Shown in pieces: positions 34,866 through 44,012 of a stretch of 64,000 nt of DNA. Source of the DNA: an uncultured Acetatifactor sp. (lineage in GTDB: Bacteria > Bacillota > Clostridia > Lachnospirales > Lachnospiraceae); the NCBI GenBank assembly GCA_949840935.1, contig CATKXX010000011.1, forward strand, positions 17,765 through 81,764, in the 5' to 3' direction. Each line of letters begins with the position of its first letter. Position 1 is the first letter of the stretch. The translations under genes and the position numbers were made by a program. The notes below the pieces were generated by a model. The model ran no database searches, was not told the DNA's origin, and worked only from the letters and a program-made list of their open reading frames with translations.

Positions 34866-35267
34866 ATGCGGATTAAGAATAACGGTTATCTTTCCATTGA
34901 GCAGCTGACGGGACAGTACTTAAACGGTACACAGAAGTCAGGAAATACCCGTGAGACCAGGGAAGGTCTTTCCTTTCAGGAAATTCTGCAGCAGAAGAGC
35001 CTGCAGGATACAGGCAGTCTTAAATTTTCCAAGCATGCACTGGGAAGATTGAATGACCGCAAGATCGAGCTTAGCGAGGGGCAGCTTGAGAGGCTGAACG
35101 AGGGGGCGCAGAGAGCGGGACAGAAGGGAATCAGAGATTCCTTGGTGATCGTGGACGAACTGGCATTTATCGTAAACGTACCCAATCAGACAGTTGTGAC
35201 TGCAATGGACAGCACGGAAACCAACGAAAATGTATTTACCAATATCAACGGAGCAGTAATCATGTAA
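34866..35267 (+). CDS. Flagellar operon protein (TIGR02530-like)
   Basis: 133 residues. The core LKFSKHALGRLNDRKIELSEGQLERL and LVIVDELAFIVNVPNQTVVTAMD, with the end ENVFTNINGAVIM, is that of a small conserved protein found between flgD and flgE in Firmicutes. Its function is not established; the position suggests a part in hook-cap or hook assembly. Confidence 0.88.
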   Translation: MRIKNNGYLSIEQLTGQYLNGTQKSGNTRETREGLSFQEILQQKSLQDTGSLKFSKHALGRLNDRKIELSEGQLERLNEGAQRAGQKGIRDSLVIVDELAFIVNVPNQTVVTAMDSTETNENVFTNINGAVIM

Positions 35268-35343
35268 CCGGACCTAGCAGGAGGTTACGCTTCCCGAATG
35301 ACGGACGGAGGCGGCTGCTCCCCTGACAGGAGGAATAAGCACT

Positions 35344-37140
35344 ATGATGAGATCACTTTTCTCTGGTGTTGCCGGCCTTAAGACACACCAGACCAAGATG
35401 GATGTTATCGGTAACAACATCGCCAACGTAAACACAGTGGGATTTAAGTCAAGCTCGATCGTATTTGCGGATCTGATGAGCCAGACCACCCAGCGGGCCA
35501 GCGGGCCCAACGCGGCTACCGGCACCGGCGGTACCAACGCCAGACAGATCGGTCTGGGCGTAAAGTCAGGGGCCATCAATATCAATATCACGGGCCAGGG
35601 CTCCGCACAGTCTACCGGAAATCCCTTCGATATCATGATCGAGGGAGATAATTTCTTCGTGGTGAACAATGGTACGGAGAATCTGTTTACCAGGGACGGT
35701 TCTTTCTATGTGGATGCGGCGGGCAATCTGGCCATGACCAGCACCGGCTACAATGTGATGGGCTGGCAGGTTGACCCTGAGACCATGGATATCAAGCAGG
35801 ATACCGTTACTGCCCTGCGCATTATGAGCGAGGCAAACCTGACCTACCCGGCGGAGGCAACATCCCAGGCGTATATGGCAGGTATTCTCGATAAAAATGA
35901 TAAGGATTCCACCAGCTCCAACGGTAAGGTGGTTAACCTGCAGTTCTTTGATGCACTGGGCTACCGATATTCCGCAAAGTTTGCCTTTAAGAAATCCGAT
36001 AAGATAGCCGGGGCAGGATCGGTGCCCCCCCAGGATGTTTACAGTCTGGAGCTTGTGGGGATTCAGGACGATTACGGTAATGATGTGACCGGCGTCACCA
36101 AGGCACTGTTCGGCGAGTCCGATTCCACGCAGTACAGGGCAGGCAAGATATCTTTTGATTCTACCAACTATGAGTGGGATGGGAAGGTACTCAGGAGGAA
36201 GGGCGTTACCGGAGACGCCGGGGTTGTTGTAGATCTGGCTACCCTGGTCGATGGGGATGCACTCAAGACAAACAGAGAAGAAGAGATCACCGCGGGCGGT
36301 GAGACGATCACAGTCCAGGACGGGCTGGATGCCATCGCAAAGGCGTACGGCTTCGAGGGATCCACGGATGAATTCCTGTCCATGATGTGCAGGGTGAATA
36401 CCGGTACGGATGCGGCGCCTAAGCTGGAAGAGCTTACCATTTCACAGATGCTGGTCAATCTGAATAAGGGTGCTGCGACGGATGTCAATGCACTTCCCAC
36501 GTTCCCGGGCGCCGGCGCTGACACGGATACCACCTTCGAGACGGTGGGACGTAAGTTTACGGGTATCAGCGTACACTTTAACTCAAACAACGGTGAATTT
36601 TATGGTATTTTCGGGCAGTCCACATCGTCCACCCAGAAGCTGAATCTGTCTGCCCTGGGCGGCAATTTCTCCGATATTACCATCGACTTCTCCCATTTGT
36701 CCGAGCCGGATAATAAGGGGACGTCCACTGCCGCCGCTACCAGCGGCAGCTATGAAGGGCTCGGGGCAGGCCGACGCCTGGGCAAGATGATCGGCGTGTC
36801 CATCCAGCAGGACGGCAAGATTTATTCCAGCTATGACAACGGCATGACGAAGCTTCTGGGCCAGATCGCTACGGCAAGCTTTGCCAACGCCTCCGGCCTG
36901 GAGAAGCATGGTGACAACCTGTATTCCGCAACCTTGAACTCCGGCGAGTTTGACGGTATCGGCGTGAATATCACCGCAAACGGCGGAAAGATGTCCACCG
37001 AGCAGCTGGAGATGAGTAATGTGGACCTTTCCTCCGAGTTTACGGAGATGATCACTACCCAGCGCGGATTCCAGGCAAACAGCCGTATCATCACGGTTTC
37101 CGATACGCTGCTGGAGGAGTTGACCAACCTTAAGAGATAA
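35344..37140 (+). CDS. flgE: Flagellar hook protein FlgE
   Basis: 598 residues. The N-terminus MMRSLFSGVAGLKTHQTKMDVIGNNIANVNTVGFKS is the rod/hook signature (first 37 residues) and the C-terminus MSNVDLSSEFTEMITTQRGFQANSRIITVSDTLLEELTNLKR closes the D0 coiled coil. The middle D1/D2 region is longer than in enteric FlgE (about 400), as is common in Clostridia and B. subtilis relatives. AGGAGG stands 10 bases before ATG 35344. The usual gap to the next gene is replaced by a 110-base spacer with a strong hairpin. Confidence 0.96.
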   Translation: MMRSLFSGVAGLKTHQTKMDVIGNNIANVNTVGFKSSSIVFADLMSQTTQRASGPNAATGTGGTNARQIGLGVKSGAININITGQGSAQSTGNPFDIMIEGDNFFVVNNGTENLFTRDGSFYVDAAGNLAMTSTGYNVMGWQVDPETMDIKQDTVTALRIMSEANLTYPAEATSQAYMAGILDKNDKDSTSSNGKVVNLQFFDALGYRYSAKFAFKKSDKIAGAGSVPPQDVYSLELVGIQDDYGNDVTGVTKALFGESDSTQYRAGKISFDSTNYEWDGKVLRRKGVTGDAGVVVDLATLVDGDALKTNREEEITAGGETITVQDGLDAIAKAYGFEGSTDEFLSMMCRVNTGTDAAPKLEELTISQMLVNLNKGAATDVNALPTFPGAGADTDTTFETVGRKFTGISVHFNSNNGEFYGIFGQSTSSTQKLNLSALGGNFSDITIDFSHLSEPDNKGTSTAAATSGSYEGLGAGRRLGKMIGVSIQQDGKIYSSYDNGMTKLLGQIATASFANASGLEKHGDNLYSATLNSGEFDGIGVNITANGGKMSTEQLEMSNVDLSSEFTEMITTQRGFQANSRIITVSDTLLEELTNLKR

Positions 37141-37194
37141 TATTATATCTTTTTTTATCTTTTGCTCGCATTATGACCGGATGTATGATATACT

Positions 37195-37220
37195 AAGGGA
37201 GCGGATTTTTTCGCTCCCTT
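37195..37220 (+). promoter_or_regulatory. Perfect 9-bp stem-loop between flgE and flbD
   Basis: AAGGGAGCG (37195-37203) and CGCTCCCTT (37212-37220) pair without mismatch around an 8-base T-rich loop. There is no T-run after it, so it is unlikely to be a full terminator. It could stabilise or process the mRNA after the highly expressed hook gene. Confidence 0.6.
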
Positions 37221-37250
37221 ACTAAATGAAACAGGCAGAGGCGGTTTTTC

Positions 37251-37436
37251 ATGATTGAAGTTACGAAGCTCAACGGTGAGAAGATTCTTGTGAATCCTCT
37301 TTTATTTGAGGTTGTGGAGGAGACTCCGGACACGGTCATCACCATGACCACCGGGAAAAAAATAATTGTAAAAGAAAGTAGACAAGAGGTGAAAAATCTT
37401 GTAAAATTGTATAGAAAAGATGTTTTTGCGGAGTGA
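37251..37436 (+). CDS. flbD: FlbD family flagellar protein
   Basis: 61 residues beginning MIEVTKLNGEKILVNPLLFEVVEETPDTVITMTTGKK, the FlbD signature; equivalent to B. subtilis YlzI/SwrD in the same position. SwrD is needed for full motor torque in B. subtilis. It sits directly before the stator genes, in line with that role. Confidence 0.92.
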   Translation: MIEVTKLNGEKILVNPLLFEVVEETPDTVITMTTGKKIIVKESRQEVKNLVKLYRKDVFAE

Positions 37437-37458
37437 TAAAAAATTTAGGGGAATGTAG

Positions 37459-38259
37459 GTGATTATTGTGGACATAGCATCATTAGCCGGTATTATTTTG
37501 TGTTTTGCCATGCTCATATTCGGTATTTTCAGTTCGGCCGGAGCTGCAGGCTTTCATGAGTATTTGGACTTTCCTTCCTTTGTCATTACCTTCGGAGGAT
37601 CCTTTTTCGCTACCATGACATCGGTCAGCCTCGCGGATTATATCGGTGGCCTTAAGAGCTTCATGCTGATCTTTAAGGCACCTGCGCTGGATACCGCGGC
37701 GATGATCCGGAAAATCATAGAATTATCAAATGTGGCCCGTAAAGAAGGCCTGCTCTCCCTGGAGGAGGCGGCATCGGATATGGACGAGCAGTTTTTGAAA
37801 AAGGGGATACTGCTCATCGTAGACGGTACGGACCCTGATTTAGTGCGTGCAATTATGGAGACCGAGCTGATCAGCCTGGACAGCAGGCATAAGACACGTA
37901 TCGGTTTCTGGGATACACTGGGATCCATGGGGCCTGCCTGGGGTATGATCGGTACTCTGGTCGGTCTGGTGGATATGTTGTATCATATGGAAGATGCATC
38001 TACACTGGGACCCGCCATGGCGGTGGCGCTGATTACAACATTGTACGGCTCCATACTGGCCAACTGGATCTGCGGCCCTGTTTCCAATAAACTGAAGGCT
38101 GATAATTCCGCTGAGATGATGATGAAGGAAGTCATGATTGAGGGTCTCCTGTCCATCCAGGCAGGCGAGAATCCCCGAGTGATCGAGGAGAAGCTGAAGT
38201 CCTTCCTGGCTCCCAGCGAGAGGGATAATCCCGGTGATGAGGCAGGGGGTGAGGAGTAA
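37459..38259 (+). CDS. motA: Flagellar stator protein MotA
   Basis: 266 residues with four membrane helices: about 4-26, 33-52, and a pair about 150-200 (WDTLGSMGPAWGMIGTLVGLVDML). The cytoplasmic loop between helices 2 and 3 has charged residues that contact FliG. The start is GTG 37459, with AGGGGA 6 bases upstream. MotA and MotB usually lie apart from the fla/che operon in B. subtilis; here they are within it. The stop overlaps the motB start (TAATG). Confidence 0.96.
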   Translation: MIIVDIASLAGIILCFAMLIFGIFSSAGAAGFHEYLDFPSFVITFGGSFFATMTSVSLADYIGGLKSFMLIFKAPALDTAAMIRKIIELSNVARKEGLLSLEEAASDMDEQFLKKGILLIVDGTDPDLVRAIMETELISLDSRHKTRIGFWDTLGSMGPAWGMIGTLVGLVDMLYHMEDASTLGPAMAVALITTLYGSILANWICGPVSNKLKADNSAEMMMKEVMIEGLLSIQAGENPRVIEEKLKSFLAPSERDNPGDEAGGEE

Positions 38260-39080
38260 TGGCAAGGCGTCAGGAAGATACACCCCCTGCGGGTTCGCCG
38301 GCGTGGATGTCTACTTTCAGTGACCTGATGAATCTGCTGCTTTGCTTCTTCGTTATGCTGTTCGCCATGTCCACCCTGGAGGAGAGCAAGCTCCATGAGC
38401 TGGTGGCAGCGATGAACAACACCGTCAGCATCTTTGAAGGGGGAGCTACCGCCATAGGTGACGGTATGCTGATCAGCAACGGCGTCAGCCAGCTGAACGA
38501 ATTGGATCAGTATATCAACAGCACCGGTAAGACGGCCGACAGCTCCACAGACGGCGAGGATATGGAAGAATTTGAAAAGTCACCCGAAGCGCTGGAAGAG
38601 ATTGTTACAGAGGAACAGCTCCGGCAGAATGAGGAGTTGTCTGAGAGAATGTCTGAGGCTCTCCAGGAGAGCGCTATTTCCGACCAGGTGGATGTGAATT
38701 TTACGGCACAGTATGTGCAGCTTACCATGAACGGCGCGTTACTGTTTGATTCGGGAAGCGCGGAGTTGAAAGAGGAATCCATGCAGATCCTGCAGAAGGT
38801 GGGGGATATCCTTCAGTATTACAGCACGGGGGTCATTGAGATCGAAGGCCATACTGATAATGTCCCGATCAGTAGCTCCCATTATCCCAGCAACGAGGAG
38901 CTCAGCAGCGACAGGGCCCTTTCCGTGTTTTACTTCCTGCAGGAGAACACTTCGCTGGATCCGAAGAATTTAAGGCATGCGGGAATGGGGGAACGCGTTC
39001 CCATAGCCGATAATTCCACTGCGGAGGGCAGGAGCAGGAACAGAAGGGTTGAAATTAGAATCTATAATTCGGCGAGATAA
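38259..39080 (+). CDS. motB: Flagellar stator protein MotB
   Basis: 273 residues. The single membrane helix (about 18-38) carries the ion-carrying aspartate Asp22 in FSDLMNLLL. The C-terminal OmpA-like domain (about 150-270) has LTMNGALLFDSGSAELKEE, IEIEGHTDNVPISS and NRRVEIRIY, and anchors the stator to peptidoglycan. Whether protons or sodium are used cannot be settled by reading. Confidence 0.96.
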   Translation: MARRQEDTPPAGSPAWMSTFSDLMNLLLCFFVMLFAMSTLEESKLHELVAAMNNTVSIFEGGATAIGDGMLISNGVSQLNELDQYINSTGKTADSSTDGEDMEEFEKSPEALEEIVTEEQLRQNEELSERMSEALQESAISDQVDVNFTAQYVQLTMNGALLFDSGSAELKEESMQILQKVGDILQYYSTGVIEIEGHTDNVPISSSHYPSNEELSSDRALSVFYFLQENTSLDPKNLRHAGMGERVPIADNSTAEGRSRNRRVEIRIYNSAR

Positions 39081-39110
39081 TGGCCGGAATGAAAATGAGG
39101 GTGAATAAAT

Positions 39111-39635
39111 ATGAAAAAGAATTTATTGACAGTGTTAATTTTGGCATTGGTGATCGTAAACATTGTGCTTTCCTCCATTATGATGGTGAGTGTGATCAGC
39201 GCCAATAAGAAGACCGCGGAGCTGGTAGGCAGCGTTGCCTCTGCACTGAATCTTGAGATGGCTGTTCCCGGAAGTGAGGGAGAGGCGGAACCGGTGGTGT
39301 CCCTGGAGGATACCGAAGTGTATGCCCTGCCGGAGGCGTTGATGATCCCTCTGAGCAGCGCCGACGGCGGCACTGTTTACTTTATCTTCGAATTATCCCT
39401 GTCCATGAACAGCAAAGGGGATGGCTATAAGAAGCTGGGGGAGAATATTACCTCCGGCAGCTATGACACTCTGATCAAGGACTGTGTCAACTCTGTTGTC
39501 AGTACCCATACCGAGGAGGAGTGCCGGAATGACTTTGAGTCTATCAGGAATGAAATCCTTCAGGCTATTCAGACGATGCTTGACTACGATTTTGTTTATA
39601 AGGTGAATATCAGCGGAAAGAAATTCAGCAGCTGA
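39111..39635 (+). CDS. fliL: Flagellar basal body-associated protein FliL
   Basis: 174 residues, one N-terminal membrane helix (about 5-28, LLTVLILALVIVNIVLSSIMMV) and an extracytoplasmic domain related to stomatins that encircles the stator. Position directly before fliM and the RNEILQAIQTM-like C-terminal part support it, although overall FliL conservation is low. Confidence 0.87.
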   Translation: MKKNLLTVLILALVIVNIVLSSIMMVSVISANKKTAELVGSVASALNLEMAVPGSEGEAEPVVSLEDTEVYALPEALMIPLSSADGGTVYFIFELSLSMNSKGDGYKKLGENITSGSYDTLIKDCVNSVVSTHTEEECRNDFESIRNEILQAIQTMLDYDFVYKVNISGKKFSS

Positions 39636-39681
39636 CGCGCTATGGCGGACGTATGAATAGTTTGATAGGAGGTGAGCTTGT

Positions 39682-40662
39682 GTGGGCGAGGTCCTTTCCC
39701 AAAGCGAAATAGATAATCTGCTTGCGGCGATATCATCAGGCGAGCTGGATACAGACCAGATGCAGGATAATGAGGAGAAGCAGGTTAAAGATTATGACTT
39801 CAGCCGCCCTACAAAGTTCTCAAAGGAGCATTTAAGGACGCTTGAGATCATATTTGAGCATTACGGAAGACTGATTTCCACAAATCTTCCTGTATATTTG
39901 AGGAAGAATGTCCAGGTTGCGGTAGCAAGCTCTGAGACGGTAACCTTTAATGAGTTTACGAATGCCTTGTCGAATCCGGTTATTCTGGGTATCATAAATT
40001 TTGCACCGTTAAACGGTACGATCATTATGGATCTGGCGACCAATCTCGGCTATGCGATGCTGGATCGTATGCTGGGCGGAGCAGGGGTTCCGCTGGAAAA
40101 GAACAGAGAATTTTCCGAGATTGAAATGACGATCATTGAGAAGATATTAGTAATGTTTACACAGCTGTTAAGGGAGCCGTGGAAGAATGTTATTGATATA
40201 GCGCCTGTGCTGCAGAGACTGGAGACAAATCCACAATTTGCCCAGGTGATAGCCCCCAACGACATGATAGCGATTGTAACGCTGAACATGAAGATAGGGG
40301 AAGTGGAGGGCTTTATGAATGTCTGTCTTCCGTTCCTTACGCTGGAAGATGTCATGGATAAGCTGAACACAAAGTATTGGTTCTCTACGATGCAGGAGCA
40401 TCATGATGAGAATTACGAAGCTTACATTGAGTCATTGATCCGAAGGGCGGATATACCCGTGAGGGCTGTCCTGGGCAAGAGCATGATATCGGTCAGCGAT
40501 TTCATGAACCTGCAGGTTGGCGACTGTATCCGTCTGGGGTCCAGAGTGGATGATGACATGAATATTTATGTAGGTAATATCAAAAAATTTACCGCATTAC
40601 CCGGCGCCGAAAAGGATTCCTATGCCGTCCGGATCACATCGGTAATCAGAGAGGAGGAGTAG
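39682..40662 (+). CDS. fliM: Flagellar motor switch protein FliM
   Basis: 326 residues. The N-terminal EVLSQSEIDNLLAAI is the CheY-P-binding peptide. The middle domain (about 45-220) has KEHLRTLEIIFEHYGRLIS and lacks the CheC phosphatase residues. The C-terminal SpoA domain has VRAVLGKSMISVSDFMNLQVGDCIRL. Start is GTG 39682 after AGGAGGTGA with 6-base spacing. Confidence 0.97.
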   Translation: MGEVLSQSEIDNLLAAISSGELDTDQMQDNEEKQVKDYDFSRPTKFSKEHLRTLEIIFEHYGRLISTNLPVYLRKNVQVAVASSETVTFNEFTNALSNPVILGIINFAPLNGTIIMDLATNLGYAMLDRMLGGAGVPLEKNREFSEIEMTIIEKILVMFTQLLREPWKNVIDIAPVLQRLETNPQFAQVIAPNDMIAIVTLNMKIGEVEGFMNVCLPFLTLEDVMDKLNTKYWFSTMQEHHDENYEAYIESLIRRADIPVRAVLGKSMISVSDFMNLQVGDCIRLGSRVDDDMNIYVGNIKKFTALPGAEKDSYAVRITSVIREEE

Positions 40663-40665
40663 TGA

Positions 40666-42006
40666 ATGGATGGAATGCTATCTCAGGATGAGATAAATGC
40701 ATTGCTGAACGGCATGGATCTGCCTGAGGGGGACGGAGATGCCGAAGAGGTTTCCGTTGGAGCCGGCGAAACTATTACAGAAGTATCCAGCAGCGAACCA
40801 TCAGCAGGCGGTGCAGCCCAGTCAGCGGGTGATGAGCTTGATATTCTTACAGATGTGGAGAAGGATGCCATTGGCGAGGTCGCCAATATCAGTATGGGAT
40901 CTTCGGCAACAACCTTATATTCACTGGTAAACCGGAAAGTTAATATTACCACACCTGTAGTTATGCCTGCCAGATGGGAAAATCTGCTGGCGGAGTATGA
41001 GAGGCCCTGCGTATTTATTCAGATTAAGTATACAATGGGTCTGGATGGCACTAATATCCTGGTGCTGAAGGAACAGGATGTAAAGATCATTACTGATCTA
41101 ATGATGGGTGGTGACGGTACAAATACGGAAGGAGAGCTCGGGGAACTGCATCTGAGCGCAATCTCCGAGGCGATGAACCAGATGATGGGATCTGCGGCGA
41201 CTTCCCTGTCTACCATGCTGAAAACCACTATCGATATCAGCCCGCCGGAGTCTTCACTGCTGGATCTGACGACTATCAAGACGGGGGAGGAGGTTTCACC
41301 CTTCCTTGGAGGGACTTTTATAAAGATTTCCTTCCGGCTGCAGATAGGCGATCTCGTGGACAGTACGATCATGCAGCTGTATCCTGTGGATTTTGCCCGG
41401 TTGATTGTTGATACTTTCATTAACAATCAGAACGGGGATGTGGCTCCGGCGGCAGAGGAGCCACAGGCTGCGGAAGCACCTGCAGCGGCACCTTCGCAGG
41501 GAAGCGCGGGAGCAGCGCCCCAGGCAGGAATGGCGGGTCAGCAGGATATGGGTATGCAGATGGGAATGAACCCTCAGATGATGGGGATGAATCCACAGAT
41601 GATGAACCCGCAGATGATGAATCCTCAGATGATGGGGATGAATCCACAGATGATGAACCCGCAGATGATGATGAATCCTCAAATGATGATGAATCCTATG
41701 GCAATGCAGAATGTAAATATTCAGCCCGCTCAGTTTCAGAGCTTTTCATCGGATATGAGTAATATCCCGGGAGGCGAGAATATTGGCCTGATCATGGATG
41801 TTCCGTTGGAGGTAACGGTAGAGCTCGGACGTACGACAAAGTCGATTTCTGAGATCCTTAATTTTACTCCCGGCACGATCATCGAATTGGATCGTATAGC
41901 CGGTGAACCTATAGATGTACTTGTAAACGGAAAATTCGTTGCGAAGGGTGAGGTAGTAGTAATTGAAGAAAGCTTTGGCGTAAGAGTAACTGAGATTATC
42001 AAGTAG
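40666..42006 (+). CDS. fliY: Flagellar switch/CheY-P phosphatase FliY
   Basis: 446 residues: an N-terminal FliM-like peptide (MLSQDEINALLNGM), a CheC-like phosphatase domain (about 60-255), a low-complexity Gln/Pro/Met linker, and a FliN-type SpoA domain (about 375-446, DVPLEVTVELGRTTKSISEIL). Both phosphatase centres keep the D/S-X3-E-X2-N and downstream proline: DAIGEVAN...P and SAISEAMN...P. FliY therefore is both a C-ring part and a CheY-P phosphatase. The linker contains NPQMM repeats (about 300-345). Confidence 0.95.
   Translation: MDGMLSQDEINALLNGMDLPEGDGDAEEVSVGAGETITEVSSSEPSAGGAAQSAGDELDILTDVEKDAIGEVANISMGSSATTLYSLVNRKVNITTPVVMPARWENLLAEYERPCVFIQIKYTMGLDGTNILVLKEQDVKIITDLMMGGDGTNTEGELGELHLSAISEAMNQMMGSAATSLSTMLKTTIDISPPESSLLDLTTIKTGEEVSPFLGGTFIKISFRLQIGDLVDSTIMQLYPVDFARLIVDTFINNQNGDVAPAAEEPQAAEAPAAAPSQGSAGAAPQAGMAGQQDMGMQMGMNPQMMGMNPQMMNPQMMNPQMMGMNPQMMNPQMMMNPQMMMNPMAMQNVNIQPAQFQSFSSDMSNIPGGENIGLIMDVPLEVTVELGRTTKSISEILNFTPGTIIELDRIAGEPIDVLVNGKFVAKGEVVVIEESFGVRVTEIIK
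41572..41673 (+). repeat. 51-bp tandem duplication encoding NPQMM repeats in fliY
   Basis: Bases 41572-41622 and 41623-41673 are identical over the first 48 positions. Shorter 15- to 18-base units (NPQMM/NPQMMM) surround them from about 41569 to 41703. All are in frame. Confidence 0.9.
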
Positions 42007-42019
42007 GAGGAAGGAATTA

Positions 42020-42382
42020 ATGGCAAAGAATATTTTAGTATGTGACGATGCAGCTTTTATGAGGATGATGATCAAGGACATTTTAACCAAGAACGGTTAT
42101 AATGTTGCCGGGGAAGCTGAGAACGGTGCAAAGGCAGTCGAGAAGTACAAGGAGCTTACGCCCGACCTTGTTCTGATGGACATTACCATGCCTGAGATGG
42201 ACGGCCTGCAGGCACTGAAGGAAATCAAAAAGATGGACGGCAATGCAAAGATCATTATGTGTTCCGCAATGGGTCAGCAGGCAATGGTTATCGAGTCCAT
42301 TCAGAATGGCGCTAAGGACTTTATTGTGAAGCCCTTCCAGGCGGAGCGTGTTCTCGAAGCGGTTAAGAAGGTCGTAGGCTAA
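42020..42382 (+). CDS. cheY: Chemotaxis response regulator CheY
   Basis: 120-residue single receiver domain. The acidic pair is Asp9/Asp10 (LVCDDAAF), the phosphorylated Asp54 is in LMDITMPEMDG, and the lysine is in IVKPFQ. It is phosphorylated by CheA and binds FliM/FliY. Start ATG with AGGAGGAAGGA upstream. The stop overlaps the fliO start. Confidence 0.96.
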   Translation: MAKNILVCDDAAFMRMMIKDILTKNGYNVAGEAENGAKAVEKYKELTPDLVLMDITMPEMDGLQALKEIKKMDGNAKIIMCSAMGQQAMVIESIQNGAKDFIVKPFQAERVLEAVKKVVG

Positions 42383-42771
42383 TGCCGGTTTTGCTGATGG
42401 GCTTTGAGAGTGGCTATGCTCAGTTTATTGCCGTTCTGGTCATATTTGTTCTGGTGCTTGGCGTTACTGCCCTGACTACAAGGTGGATTTCAGGCTATCA
42501 GAAGCAGCAGAGTGCGAACAGCAATATTGAAGTCATAGAAACCAGCCGTCTGACGAACAATAAGTATCTTCAGATCATACGGGTTGGGGAAACTTACAAG
42601 CTGATCGCTGTCTGTAAGGACACAGTTACCATGCTGGGAGATATTCCCGCTGAACAGCTTAAGACTCCGGAAATGGTAAATTCCGGGCTGGGCTTTAAGG
42701 AACTGTTCGATAAGGCTGTCAGAAAAAACTCCGCAAATGCAAGCGGGCCAAAGGATAATTCGAGTAAATGA
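42382..42771 (+). CDS. fliO: Flagellar export protein FliO
   Basis: 129 residues. The single membrane helix (about 13-32, AQFIAVLVIFVLVLGVTAL) is followed by a cytoplasmic tail with VIETSRLTNNKYLQIIRVGETYKLIAVCKDTVTMLG, typical of FliO/FliZ. FliO is a scaffold for FliP ring formation. The gene overlaps cheY and fliP at both ends. Confidence 0.9.
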   Translation: MPVLLMGFESGYAQFIAVLVIFVLVLGVTALTTRWISGYQKQQSANSNIEVIETSRLTNNKYLQIIRVGETYKLIAVCKDTVTMLGDIPAEQLKTPEMVNSGLGFKELFDKAVRKNSANASGPKDNSSK

Positions 42772-43640
42772 TGAAGCTTATGCGAAACAGAAAACGTATA
42801 ATAACGATGATATGCCTGCTGATTACGGTGGGCATATTGTGTATTCAAAATTCCATGACGGTATTTGCAGTGGAAGACAGAGAGCCGACAGGCTCGCAGG
42901 AGACAAGGACTTTTATCGATCCGCCAGGGACTGCGTCAGCTCCGGGCGAGGAGAGGGAGGTTAATACGGCGAATACGGTGACTGTGTCCCTGGACAGCGG
43001 GAACGGGCAGCTGAATGGCGCGCTGAGCGTACTGATCACACTCACGATGATTGCCATCCTTCCCATGATCATCATAATGATGACCTCCTTTACCCGCATT
43101 ATCATCGTACTGCATTTTACTCGTGCCGCTCTGAATACACAGACGGCGCCGCCAAACCAGATATTGATCGGCCTGGCGCTGATATTGACATTTTTCATTA
43201 TGGAACCAACCATTACGAGGATCAATGAGGAAGCGATACAGCCCTTCCAGGAGGGTGAGATCACACAGGAGGAAGCCTTTGAGGCGGGAATCCAGCCGTT
43301 GAGGGAGTTTATGTATCCCCAGACACAGGTGGATGATGTGCAGCTCTTTATGGAGATTGCCGGCCAGGAATGGGATGGACAGAATGATTCCATTCCGAAT
43401 TCCGTCCTGATTCCCAGCTTTATGCTCAGCGAGCTGCGTATAGCGTTCTGGATAGGTTTTACGATTTATATTCCGTTCATTGTTATTGACATGGTAGTGG
43501 CATCCACCCTGATGAGTATGGGTATGATGATGCTGCCCCCTACGACAATTTCCATGCCTTTTAAGATATTGCTGTTTGTCCTGGCAGACGGATGGAGCCT
43601 GGTGATCGGCAATCTGGTCAAGACCTTTTATGTCAGGTAG
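42768..43640 (+). CDS. fliP: Flagellar export gate protein FliP
   Basis: 290 residues. An N-terminal signal-like helix (about 10-35) is followed by an acidic segment and then FliP: MIAILPMIIIMMTSFTRIIIVLHFTRAAL (about 100-128), LIPSFMLSELRIAFWIGFTIYIPF and a C-terminal MMLPPTTISMPFKILLFVLADGW. It is the core of the export pore (FliP5-FliQ4-FliR1). Confidence 0.97.
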   Translation: MMKLMRNRKRIITMICLLITVGILCIQNSMTVFAVEDREPTGSQETRTFIDPPGTASAPGEEREVNTANTVTVSLDSGNGQLNGALSVLITLTMIAILPMIIIMMTSFTRIIIVLHFTRAALNTQTAPPNQILIGLALILTFFIMEPTITRINEEAIQPFQEGEITQEEAFEAGIQPLREFMYPQTQVDDVQLFMEIAGQEWDGQNDSIPNSVLIPSFMLSELRIAFWIGFTIYIPFIVIDMVVASTLMSMGMMMLPPTTISMPFKILLFVLADGWSLVIGNLVKTFYVR

Positions 43641-43721
43641 TATTTTCGGAGAAAGGTGTCCCCTGCCTGCTGCAGGGGCGGATGCGGGAATGCTTTGTAA
43701 TGGGAAAGGAGAGAGGATTCT

Positions 43722-43991
43722 GTGACGATCGATGTGGTAGCGGATATCGCAAGGGAGGCGCTTTTCCTGATCATAAAGACGGCGCTTCCGGTGCTTCTGG
43801 TCTCTATGGTGATCGGCCTGGTCATCAGTATTTTCCAGACAGTTACATCCATACAGGAGCAGACACTTACCTTTGTGCCGAAGATCATATGCGTCTTTTT
43901 GTCCCTGATCATTTTCGGGCACTGGATGCTGAACAATATTGTGGAGTTTATGACTACACTGTGGTCTAACTTCAGCCTCTATAACCGCTGA
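43722..43991 (+). CDS. fliQ: Flagellar export gate protein FliQ
   Basis: 89 residues with two membrane helices (about 15-37 and 52-75). FQTVTSIQEQTLTFVPKI is the FliQ signature. Start GTG 43722 with GGAGAG upstream. Confidence 0.96.
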   Translation: MTIDVVADIAREALFLIIKTALPVLLVSMVIGLVISIFQTVTSIQEQTLTFVPKIICVFLSLIIFGHWMLNNIVEFMTTLWSNFSLYNR

Positions 43992-44012
43992 CGGGACGGA
44001 CAGGTTGAAAAT

